64,000 nt of DNA from Ulva prolifera (taxonomy: Eukaryota > Chlorophyta > Ulvophyceae > Ulvales > Ulvaceae), in the NCBI GenBank assembly GCA_023078555.1, contig CM041197.1:1584501-1648500 (forward strand). The letters run 5' to 3'. A program made the translations under genes and the position numbers. How positions within the stretch are numbered: position 1 is the stretch's first letter; each line of letters starts with the position of its first letter. This document shows, piece by piece, positions 25,201 through 37,200 of the stretch. The notes beneath the pieces are model-generated. The model was not told where the DNA came from and made no database searches. It worked only from the letters and a program-made list of their open reading frames with translations.

Positions 25201-28200
25201 CGAGTGTCCCTGACCCTGCCGACTGTGTCAGACGCAGAGTTGCTCCTCCCGTCATCACAACCACCACCTGCACCACCTCCGCCCCCGCTCCCCAGCGACA
25301 CCAACGCCACCTCTCCCGCAACCACCGCCTCGTCCACACCGCTGACGGCTGCATCCATCGCACAGTGCATCAACTCGATTGTTGCAGCAGGGCATTTGGT
25401 GGATATCCCCTTGACGGCTCTGGGGCAATTCCTGTCGGCCCGGAGCGAAGACTACCCAAGCATTGAGGGTGCAACCGTGGACGTGTCTGCTGCAGGCGGG
25501 TCTGCTCAGCCGTTCGCCGTGCAGGAGTGCCCCGTCACTGACGGAAGGCCTGTGTCGCTGTCTGCGCTGATGCAGGCATCCGAGGCGGACGCGGAGCAGA
25601 CCGACCGGGCCTTCCCGGAACTGTCGCTGACCATCGGGGTGCCTCCCTCACCTTGCTTTGTGCTGTCCGACATCAGTTTGTCCATGCACACCAATGTGTT
25701 TGGACGTTGTTCATTGATCCTGATCATCGGTCGGCTGAAGGCTGCCCGGGTGTATAGGTGCTGGGCCTCATCGCGTACAACACTCCCTAGGTTCCTGGCC
25801 AAGTGTGAGGGTCGAGCCCATCAACAGCAGGAATGGGACATCATTGCTCTCTGCTCTGCAGGAGTTGCCGGCCCTGCTGTTTGAGCTCAGTCGGGGTGAG
25901 AGCTTTTGCAGCTTGACCATAGCAGCTGTGGAAGAGCTGGACCGGGTGGCAGGCCGGTCTACCACCGCCGCGGTGCGCCTGTTTCCCGTGCTCGGAGAGA
26001 CAATCTCGTCATCGGAGATGTTTCTGGCCGCCGAGACTGCCTGCGCTGGCGAGTACCAGAACCTCGAGGCTCAGATTGCAGATGTTCTCACCAGCTCGAG
26101 GTCCTCCACAAGTGCTGGCTCACCGTCAGATGACAGTACAGCCGATGCAGTTGGTGCTGACGGTGCGGTCTAGCTCAGCTGCTGCTCTTCTTCTATTGCA
26201 CAGGGTGAAGTAGTGATGTCAGCCTGGTCAGCGACATCAGGTATCGCAGTCATGTGACTGGACGTGAAGTGCAACTCTGGGCCACGTGCCTGCCTCTGTT
26301 GCAGGATCTGTTGATCTATGCTGACACTCTCCGACTTGTTAGGCAAATCAACCGTCCATGGAATAAGACCTTGTCTTGTATCACTCTGTTGGTCACTGTA
26401 CATGTTGTGGCTAATGCCGTACTGTGGCTTGACAACAGGGACCCGGGTGTGGATGCAGGAGACCTGGTTACTGTCTCCAAGACCCTGTACATCCCCACGC
26501 TGGCGGGCCAAGAAAGCTCACGCATGCTGCCGCCGAGAAGGTCTCTGCTGGACACTACTTCTGCGGCTTTGGGGCAATCAGCGAGCCCAACGGTCGAAGG
26601 CATTTGGGAGTCTACCAGTATCAACAGCTCGGTCCCGATTCGGCATGTTACGCCCGAAAACCAGCTGGTTTCAGGATTTTTCGTTCATCAGACCCGCAAA
26701 CCAAGCTACAGCATCTGTGACCGATTCTTCGCATCCAAGCTAGCGCATCCGTGCTTGCTGCAGAAGCTTGCAGGGCCGCTCAACGCAGGGAGCTTCGCCC
26801 GGACCGCCACTGACCCGTATGGCACGGATCCTGTGTTCAATTCTTTGAGCTCGATTTACGACTCCCAGACAGCGCAGAATGTGTGGCAGTACTACAACGC
26901 GTCTGCAGCTGCCGGGGAGGTGGCTGCTACAGGAACACCTTATGGATTTTTCAGTCGGGAAGCAAAGGGATATTCGAAAGGATTCCCCATCACATTCCCG
27001 GTGTGCCACTGCTACCTCATGTGTGCCAGGATTTCTGAATCAACTGTCCATCAGGCCTGTGGACATGTCTGTGGATGTCTGCTTCTATGCATCTGAGACA
27101 GCTGCATAGAAGCTGTCTGGGTCAGCATGCTGCAAGCTGCAGCATTCTGGGTCAGCATGCCTCTATCATAACGATGCAGACGCAAGCTTCTGTGTAAGCT
27201 CCCTGGTCTAGGGCGTCTCTCAGATAATGTCTGCTGTCTTCAATCATTTCCAGCTGCTGTCGTCTGGCCATACTGCATTAGTCACTCTGACTCGGCTGTC
27301 GCAGATATTGGCAGGAGTGTATGTGCTGTCGCGTAACGATCACTTCGAGCTGAATTTGTAGCCACAGAGCAGTTGCAAGCAATATATGGCGTATCTGGTC
27401 CCGTTAATTCGGAGTTGCCAGTGTCCTCTTCAGGATACGGCTCAGTATAACCAGATTTGCTTTACATACATGTAGCAGGTATACTGCAGGTGTATGCATC
27501 AGCAGGTGCTGTCCAGCGGGTACTACGGCTGCTGTTGGAAGGCACTTACATTGACACGCGGACAAAGGGCATATCTGGCCTACTGGTTACATACAATGCC
27601 GCCGCCGAAGCATTTGGCATAGCCAGGCTGGGCCTATCGAGGGGCCTCCATGTACGCCCCTTAAGCTTCCTGCAGTCTGAAGCAATGCCTTCACCTTCAG
27701 TACGGCAGCTTGTTCTATGTTGCTCTCGTCATGACTGTCTGAGCAGGGCACAGCAACTGGTGAGTGCTTGGTGCTTAGAGGAAAGCGATTGGCAGATCTG
27801 CCAGAGGACTTGCAGTCCCCAGCACTGACTGTTCCCCTTGGCTGCAGGGAACGTTCATCGGTGACGTTGATGTCACAGCCTCGTCTGCAGCATGGTATCG
27901 CTATACATCAGTGGGAGTCATGCGCCTGCTGAGTGATCTCTTTGTCCTGGTGACTGGGGTGGGACATGTCATTGCTGCCTGGCTGGCTGTGAGCCGCAGA
28001 AATGCACTGCTAAAGCGAGTGGTGAGCCATCTGACCTAGAGGTGCACAGAAAGTCTGCATGCATCACCCGTGTTGAGTCTGCGATGGCACGTGCACCATG
28101 TCTGGACAAATTGCCGGCTCCTGATTCTCCTCTTGTCTTTGTGCCTTCCTAACTGTTGGCCGAACTGCCTGGCAGGCTCTATCATACTTGCAGTCATGTT

Positions 28201-31200
28201 GAGAGGTTGCTATTGCAAGTTGGGCTCTGCATTTAACCGACCTGATGATCCCTTGGAGCTGGATGAGCAGTGTTGTGGATCATGCACTCTGTCTCGATGT
28301 TCCATTCTGACAGCGATGCTATTGCTGCATTTGCCGAACAGGGATCATGGCCTGCAATACGATCGAAATGCATGCTTGTGTCTCAGCAGTGAATTGAGCT
28401 GTGCATGAATCATGGCATGGATAAGTTTGCTGCTGCCTCATGTGGGCCTCGTGGCACAGTGTTGCTCTGGGTGTACAGGCGAAGCATCCGGAAATGGCAC
28501 AGGACGCCAGTGTCACCCAGGCGCTGGAGTTCCCAAGCATCATTGTGATGCTTGCGTGTATCCATCTCCTCTCCATCTCAGTCTTTGCTGTCCGGGTGTG
28601 GTTCAACTTTCAACTGCCCGGAAACATCCAGACCAGGCACCAGATTTACCACGATCTGGAGAGCGCAGCTGCGCGGATCTTGATGCCCTACAAGAAGGAT
28701 GCTTACGCAGCACTGCTGGAAGATGTTGCGAGTGTGGATGACCTGGATACAGAAGATGCAGTGCCCGAATGTGTTGGCATTGGTAGCTCTGTCGATACGA
28801 GTGAAAGCGACTCTCTGGCAAGTGGGGGTGTCCTGTCAGAGCTGCCAGCCTGGGCTCTTCAGGATGATAACACTGGCCTGAATGATATGCTCCATGAACT
28901 GGTGCGTTTCGTTCATGTTGCATGGCCAGTGTATGGCACAGCAACGTGTTGAATGGGCGACCTGTGCTGTGTAATAGCAACAGCATGCTCAGCTCCTCTG
29001 TGAAGGCATCCACACACGTCAGTGGTGCTTATGACACCAGGCTGCGACGCAAAAGGTTCGACACATCAACCTGATAGGGCCTGGGCTGTAGATGATGATA
29101 TCCCGGACAGCACGTCTGCGGGTCGTGTACATGAGCATTCAATCAGTGCTTGTCATTCTGACACTTGCCCGCTGGATGGCCATTGCAAGTGCTGTGCCAA
29201 GAATTGGCGTGATCGTCCGCACTCTACGCCAGGCTGCCACTGTGCTCACTGAGCTAACGCTAGTGTTCCTCATGATGGCCTTGCCAATCGGAATCAGCCT
29301 TATCATGACTGTTGGCTCACGGGTGGAGGACTTCAGCTCTCCACACAAAATGCTGCAGCGCATGGGAGAAGAGAGCATTGCCTGTGCGACTGCCCTCTTC
29401 TCTCTTGAGCTGTGTATCCACACTGGTGTTGCAGTGCATTCAGCACTGACAATGCACAGCCTGCAACGCCCATGAACAAGCGTGAGGCAGTGCTCCTGCC
29501 GTGCCATCCTGCACAACTGCCATGATCCCGTGATCCTCTTCAGAGCGCTTACAATTTTCAGAAGAACGCACAGAGCAATGTCTGGTGACCGAGCTGAAGC
29601 CACCACTGTAGGCCACTCATGCAGTCATTATAGTCTCAATCCATCACGATTTTGCCGTCGCCGGTCGCACTGTGTTGGAATCCTGCATCACCTGACATCG
29701 CTAGCTGCCCTGCAGTCGGCTTCACTGGGCTGTATCCTCTCTTCTTTGATCCTTACGTGGAGCGCAAGTTCGTGGACACCTTCACAGGCTACCTCTCAGT
29801 GACTCTGTTCCCTCTCCTGATGTTCTTTTGCCTCTTCAACTTTGTAGTCGCAGGAATGATGGACACGTTTGCTGTTGTCCAAAGTGAGTCAGAGCAACAA
29901 GTCGCAGAGATAGAAGAGGTCATCAGAGAAATGCACGTATGATTCTGCCTATCTGCTCGAAAGTGTCCCCGGCACTCTCTGCTGCCAAAACTACCTGCAG
30001 CCAATTGATGCCCGCTCACAAGTGATGCACACAGCAAGCTCTAGCGGCCACCTAGGCACACCAGGAGCAGCTGCTCTGTTTGTTCAAGACGTGAACAACG
30101 ACGTCAGTGCGATATGGCATGCAGGTGGCCGATTTCTTCAATGTCGCGCTGGTCTCAGCACCACCAGATCCCGAGGGAGAAGATATACTCGAGTCCTGGT
30201 GGTACCGGTCGTTCAGGCAGCCCAAGTCCGTCCACACGGCTCTGCTGCGCTGGGTGATGCGCCATGCCAAGCTCACCCGCTCCCTGACAATCAATGTGCA
30301 CCGCCTGACGCTTCGCGGCCGCATCGACACCATCGCAAAGGCCGTCGTTGAACGGCTCGGGGCGGGCATCATGGAGGTGCGATCCACCCCACAGCCACGC
30401 AGTGTCTACCTGCCTCACCTGCCTCGAGGTGCTTCAGCCCGGCCGTCTACGCTTGGAGCTTGGATACCACATTGCCGATAGCATCCTGGCCACGCCACCA
30501 CAGATACACGCTGCATTCAAGTGTCTGCCTCGACCCCGCATGGGCAGGGGCTCCGTTAAACAGGCCGTATCCTCTCGTGACCCGCCTGTCCCTTTGCAAG
30601 CAGTTCACGTGAGCCTACAGTTCAGCGTGAAACGGAGCAGACTCACGCGCACTGCAGGTTGTTTCGTTTTCGCGTGCGTTCATCATCGGCGTGCCCGGCG
30701 GCCCCACGGAGGAAGAGCAGTCCCGGTGGATGCTGCCGGTGCAGTCACAGGCGCTGCTGTACGGCGCGCGTCACCTCGCCGTCGTGCTCGTGCTGGCGCG
30801 CTACCAGCGCCTGCACGACGTTGCGGTGCGGGCGCGCGAGCGCGCTGACATGCGGGCGGCGCGCGCGGCGGAGCGCCGCATGCGCGTTCTCGCCCGCTTC
30901 ACCTCCGCGCTGCCCGGCCTCGCCCGCTCTGTGCGCACCTTCCGTGCGAGTAGCGCAGGGATGCTCAGCCGGCGGCTTGCCGGCTGGGGTGGCGGCGGGC
31001 GGCCTGCGTTGGTGCCTGTTGACGAGGCAGAGCCCGATGCCCTCGGGAGCACGATCTCTGGCACGATGCAGCAAGTGATCGACCGCACGCATGCACCGCC
31101 GGGATCGGGCAGGGGGTGGCCCGCTGCACCGCAACCGCGGCGGGGTGGACCCGTCGCGGAGGCGATCATATCGACGACATTCGAGAAGCGGCCGTCCGAG

Positions 31201-34200
31201 GAACGGCGACGCCCCACGGAAACTGCACAACCCGATGCAGCACCAGTGGTGCCCGCCCCAGCCACACGCATGGAGGCCGGTGTGGCAGATACTGTCTGCA
31301 AGGCTCCTCCAGCTCCGGGCGAGGATCCAGCGGCGCTCGATCGTCTGACGAGTGGTCTACTGACAATGCGGAGGAGCTGCAGCTCCGTCGCCGGGGTGCC
31401 ACCTCTGCCACAGGTGACGTCATCGGACCTCTCAAGGTCGACGCTCAGCTTCCCTTCCGAGAGCAGCTTCGGGGAGGGCGCTGTGGCGGACGTGCTTGCC
31501 CTCTGCGAGCCGGACCCTGCCCCACCGCCACCACCGCCGCAGTCAAGCATGCCGCTACGTGTGGGCTTCGAGCGGCAGGCAAGCATCTGGGCTCAGTTCT
31601 GTGAGTGCCGACTGCGCATGCGCCAGGCGGTGCAGGCCCTGCCACCGCAGCCCCCGCCGCCCCCTGAGCCGGGAGCCTCCCTGGGGCTGCTCCAGCGCCG
31701 CCTGGAGCGGTTCCCGGTGCCGTTCCCGCGGACCCCCCTCGACGCCGCAATCGCGGCAAACAGCTCTTGGCAGCACCATACCGGCCTGCGGCTGCTGCGA
31801 TTCGGCGGTATGTATGGACTAGTGCCGTTTTCGAGCAGACCGGCGCGGGCGCCTGCTGCGGCCGTGCAGGCGCCGCAAGGTTCCGCCACACCGTCACTCG
31901 GCGCAGCTGTGAGCGCGGCCGATGGTGTGGCTGCTGCAGGGCTGAGTGACATCGGCACCAGCCCTGCCGGGCTGGCAGGCCCCAGCAAGTGGGCTCGATT
32001 GAAGGCTCCGGCGGCTGAAGTCAGCCACCAGTCAGCCACCGCTGGCTCACAGCAGGCGCCGGGCATGCGGCCGGGTAAGCGCGGCTGGGCCGCCGCCTCT
32101 GCGTCTGCGTCCGAGCTACGATCCCCTCTCCGGGGATTCAATGCGACCGGAGGGTCATCTCTCCGGCAGAGGCTGTTTGATGTAGTCGCGGCGTCCAAAG
32201 CCGATGTCGGGCTAATCGCACAGAGGCCATTCGAGGGAGCTTGGTCGCAGGTGCGCATCCGCTGGCTTGCCATGCTGGCTGAATAGACAATGCGCCACAG
32301 TGCGGTAGCCGCATGGCGTGATCCATGTGTTGATTAAGTCTAGGTGACTGGCCATGTTTACGTAGCGCCGCATGCAGCACATCTTCAGGCTTGAACATTT
32401 TTAAATGCACCCAGTACCAGTGCTGTCTGTCCTCTACTGTGAGTGCTTCATTGCCGCTCCGTTTTCGTTGCCGCCTGACTCATGCCCGACGCTGACGGTG
32501 TGATCCCGCACTTGTAGCTGGAGGTGGAGCACTTGGCTCGCGTGCAAGCACGGCTCAAGAAGGAATCCCAGGGCTACCTGAAGCAGCTGCAGCAAATCTC
32601 AGATCAGCAGCGGCAGCTGCGCAAGCAGATGAAGCTCTCCCCAGAGCTCCGCAAGCCGGCCCGCCAGAGTACTGTCACCAGGTGGCGTGCTGGGGCTAGC
32701 AAGCTGCTTGACCCCGGGCGCCAGCCCCGCCGGCTGTGGGGCGGCCTCTGGCTCAGCCCAAGGGGCGCCGGCGGGGAGTCTGCCGCGATGACAGCGCCCG
32801 GCAGTGATGAAGCGACTGAGGCAGCAATGGCAGCTCTGGTGTGCTCTCTTGCTGATTCTTGGTTGTGAGCTGATATTTTGTTTTTGTTTGCCTGGTGTTC
32901 TGCCATACATGGCCCGAGCTTTTGTGAATTGATTTTACTTGCTGCTTCTGACAGCTGCTTGTGCGGCTGGTGTTACAGATCTGGCTGTGTTTGCTTGAAG
33001 TGCAGTGTTGTGATTTGTGTCAGCTCTCACACGGAGACCGAGGTGCCGAGCTCAGGTGGCCAGATCCAGGCTGCACTCCGTGCAGACTGTGTGGAGCCGG
33101 CTCGATTGGGGTCGTGTGCGCATGGGGCTGGAGCAATCCAGGTTCTGGCGTTCATTGCCCCGACAATGCCACCAATTGCAGGCCGCACAGAAGGAAGCGC
33201 TCCTGCAGCGCGCGGCACACACGCTCGCCGCACAGAACCGGTTCACCACCACGAAGCCAGAGGCACGGCAAACAATCGCGTCTGTAGCGGGGGCAGCCGC
33301 GGCCTTTGCCGTGCGGGCGTCATGGGCCGGGATGTCGCGGCGCGCAGCGGACGGCGAGCGCTCTTCCATGGTCGCTTCTTCAGCACGCGCCGCCGAAGCG
33401 TGCCGCGGCAAGGATGCCCATGAGACAGACAGCTCGCCACCAGCAGCAGTGGAAGGACGGGTCCCGCCTGGTGGTCCAAAAGCGGGCGGGCGATGGAAGT
33501 CGGCGGCCAAGCTCGCGGCCGGCGATGGAGGCCAGGCGGTGGGGCCACGGGATTTCAAGGGCCTTGCGTCGTTCCACCCCGTGGCACCACGCTTCTCAAA
33601 GCAAGTGGGCTTGGCGATGCTGCGGCAGGGATCAGCCCGGGGCTCACCCAACCCGCAGGCACAGGACAGCCGGTGGTCGACGGCATACCGGCGGGTGCAG
33701 GGGCCATTCCGGGTGGCGAGTGCGATCCCGGACGATGGCGATGCGGTATCGGACCCGGGGGGAGGCGCAAGCGAGCACATGGAGGAGATCGAAGAGCATG
33801 CGTTGGCACTTCTGCTGAGGGTGCCATCCCGTGGGGAGCTCCAGATGCAGCGGGATGTGGCCGCAGCGGCGGCCGGCGACGGTGCGGACGGCACAGCAGC
33901 TGGCGCGCGGGGGTGGGGCCTCGCGCGGCGCGCAAGACAGCCCCCTGCCGCAGCACCGCCCGCGCGCGCCCGCGAGTCCCAGGTGAAACTGAGATGGTCG
34001 ACGGCCGCGGGGGCCGTCGGGGAGGGCTGCGAGGCCGCGGCTTATGGTGGCAGGGTTTCGGCGGCGCGTGAAGCGGCGCAGCTGCCTCAAGATGGGGTGA
34101 GCGCGGCCTCCGCCATATTGGCGGTGGATGACATTCGACAAGCGATTTCGCCTGCGTCAGAGCTGAGAGATGATGGTGCTACGCCGCAAGCCCGTTTGCC

Positions 34201-37200
34201 CATCTTCTCTCGAATGAAGCCCCCTGTGGACACTGGCAATGAATCGGCGGAACAGCAGGTTAAGGATAGCAGAGACCCTGGGACGAGCAAGAGGTCCGGT
34301 GGCGGTGCCGTGCTGGCATGGAGGACTGGCCTGAGTGCAGTTTCGGCGGCTGGAGGCTTGCCTGGTGGCAGCAGTGAGAACGCGGTGGACTCGCATGCGG
34401 AGGAGACTCCTGTCGGTAATCGTATCACAGCAATTGGACCCAATCCGTGGCTACGTGCAAAGGGCTTAGCCACCACCACCGCTGAGGAACCTAACGCACC
34501 GGTGTGACCATCGCCATAGCCTGCTGTACTTTGAATGTGTTTGTGCAGCGTTATGCGTGGACACGTCCACCGACGAACCCTTACGATGGATCATGGCAAT
34601 GACCGTATGACGCTTGAGGTTGGGGACAGCATCACCGACTGCACACGGCGGATCATGGACTGCTGTGGCCCAGCTGGCATGGCTACTAACAGTGAAAGAG
34701 AGATGGTGTCGCTCGAAAAAAATGTGTGTGGATATATGTGTTTCTCCCGCCGTAGTCCCCGGACAACTCCACGCGGCTTAGACTATGGAAGCCGAGCTAG
34801 ATTACACCAATTCCAGATTTCAGTTGGGCTATTCGAATGGACATGAATTGGTGAATGCAACTGGCTGTATGATTATGACCCCCTGTGGCCACGGATATCA
34901 CGGGGGCAGTGAGGGGACATGTGCACGGCCCTGTAATGCATCCTGTCATGCGTCTCCTCAGACAGGGCCCTGCTGCAAGTATATGCTGCAATTCTATCTC
35001 AGAGGTGGGTTCACGTGAAGGGGCAGCCAGCACTGGCCTCAAAGCTCCGGCTGAAGCTACGGGACGTCGTCAAGCAGGCCCGGGAGCACCTCGACAACAA
35101 CCGCATGCGCATCCCCGTTCAGGGCGCCGCCGCGCCGGAGGCAGCAGGCGGCGGCCGCGGCGGCGACCCGCCAGCCGCCGCGGTATACACGGACGACCTG
35201 CTCGGAGCCATCCTCGGCAACGCGGAGCTGTGTGAGCACCTCGGCATCCGCCCCGCGGACGTCGGCGGCCGCATGCAGCTCTACGAGGGGCTCGCAATCA
35301 ACTTTGTGTATGATCTCGGCGCGCTGTCCAACAAGGTGCGCGATCGCCGCCAGCGCGTAGCACACGGCCGTAAAACAGCTGCGGCAAAGTGGCGTCAAAA
35401 CTGACCGCGAGGTGATGCACCTGTAGCCACTGACCGAACGTGCGTTTGATGGAGCGAGCTCATGCGTGATGGAGGTCATGCCTGTGCCATATAGCTGCTT
35501 ATGCTGTCGGTCCTGCTGTGGAGTCCACAGTGTGGACTTACAGAAAGCAGTCCCTGCCATGGACATGGTGACGTCGACATGTGTCCAAATCAAGCTGGAC
35601 ACACACCAGGCAGTGGAGTGCAGGCAGCGCTGCACCCGCAGTGGAAGAGCTACGCGCTGGCGCAGGACTTCATGTCGGCTGAGGCATTTGCGGCGCGGCA
35701 GCACCTGACGCAGTCGCAGCAGGCTGTGTTCGAGCAGCAGGACGTAGCGCGGCGCACGCCGGAGCAGGAGCGTGCCGTCGCCGAGGCTGTTGCCGCGCAG
35801 GCCCGGCAGGAGGCGGTTGAGCACATTGAGGAGGCGCGGGCGGGGCTGCAAGCCTTCTTGGACGAGGCGGCAGACGCGGTGGAGGTGCGGCCCGCCAGCA
35901 CGCGCGTTTTATTATGCATTCGCGCTCACAAGCACATATACTGCATCGGCAATTTGAAGATGGAGAGCCAGGCCGTGGATGTTAGGTTCATGCAACTGGA
36001 TTTTCAGGATTGCGGGATTGTGCAGCTGTACCTGGACTTACGATTACACAGGGCAGAGTTGCCATGTTGACGAACCTGTGCTGCTCGGAGCGGATGTGCT
36101 GTTCTCACACTGGCTCCGGGGTCCAGGTGATGCAGAAGCAGGCCCGGGCGCTGAAGGCGGCCCACGACAACTTCGAGTGTGCGACGGCCATCGTGCTCGC
36201 ATTCGTCCGCAACCCGGCCCGCTTTGAGCAGCGGCTGATGGCGCCGATCCTTGCGGAGCGCCGCCGCCGCGAGGCCGCTCTCGCTGCCCTTGCGGCCGAG
36301 GTGGCGGAGGCGGCCCAGGAATACACCATCCTGCAGAGCCGCGCCGTCGCCGCCACAGCCACCGTTGCCGCAGCGTCCTTCAGCAGGCACCTGGCTGTCG
36401 CTCGCGCCGCGGCGTCGGCGCGGGCGATGTGTATTGCAGCAGCGCGGCACACGCATGCAATGCATGCACGTCTGGCATGGAGCTTCCGCAGAGGCGCGCA
36501 AGCCATCGTCGCGTCGCAGACTGCCCAAGCAGACATCGGACGGCGCGCCGTACACATGCATGAGCTGCACAGCGCTGTGAAGCGGTGTGCCGCCAGGCAT
36601 GCTGTGATGCAGCGGAAGCAGTGCGACAGAGCTGCGAGGCAGGCGGCGATGGACAGGGTGCAAGCGCAGAATATACTTGCTGTGCGGGTCGCTGCCCGGA
36701 TCGACCGCCGTGCGAATGTGCGACGGGGGGTTTTTGCCAAGAAGCGGTGCAAGCTTACGTCTAAGGCGCGGCTGCATACGTATCAACATACAAGGACCGC
36801 ATTCGCACGTGCATGCAGCGAGGGGGTTGCCGCCGCAGCAGCAAGCAGCCGCGCCGCCGCGGCAGCATCTGCTGCAACAGCTGCGGCAACTCATGCGCGC
36901 ACACAGGCCGTGTTTGCGGCCGTGCTCGATTCGGCCCGTGCAGGCGATTTGCCTGACTCCGCGGACGCCGCACCACCGGGCGATGGAGATTCTGAGTCTC
37001 ACTCTGAGGAGGTGGACTGCAAGCAGCATCCGCAGCTACATGATCAAACCACGGCAAGTGAAGCTTGGCACCTCGAAGGGCAGCCCAGCGTGGAGGCGGA
37101 GGCCAGCACAGAGGCAACCACTGGTGCTCCGTCCGCTGTGGTGGAGTCATGGCGGGCCCCACATCCACGTCCGGCATCGGCTACACACTGCAGTGAAGTT

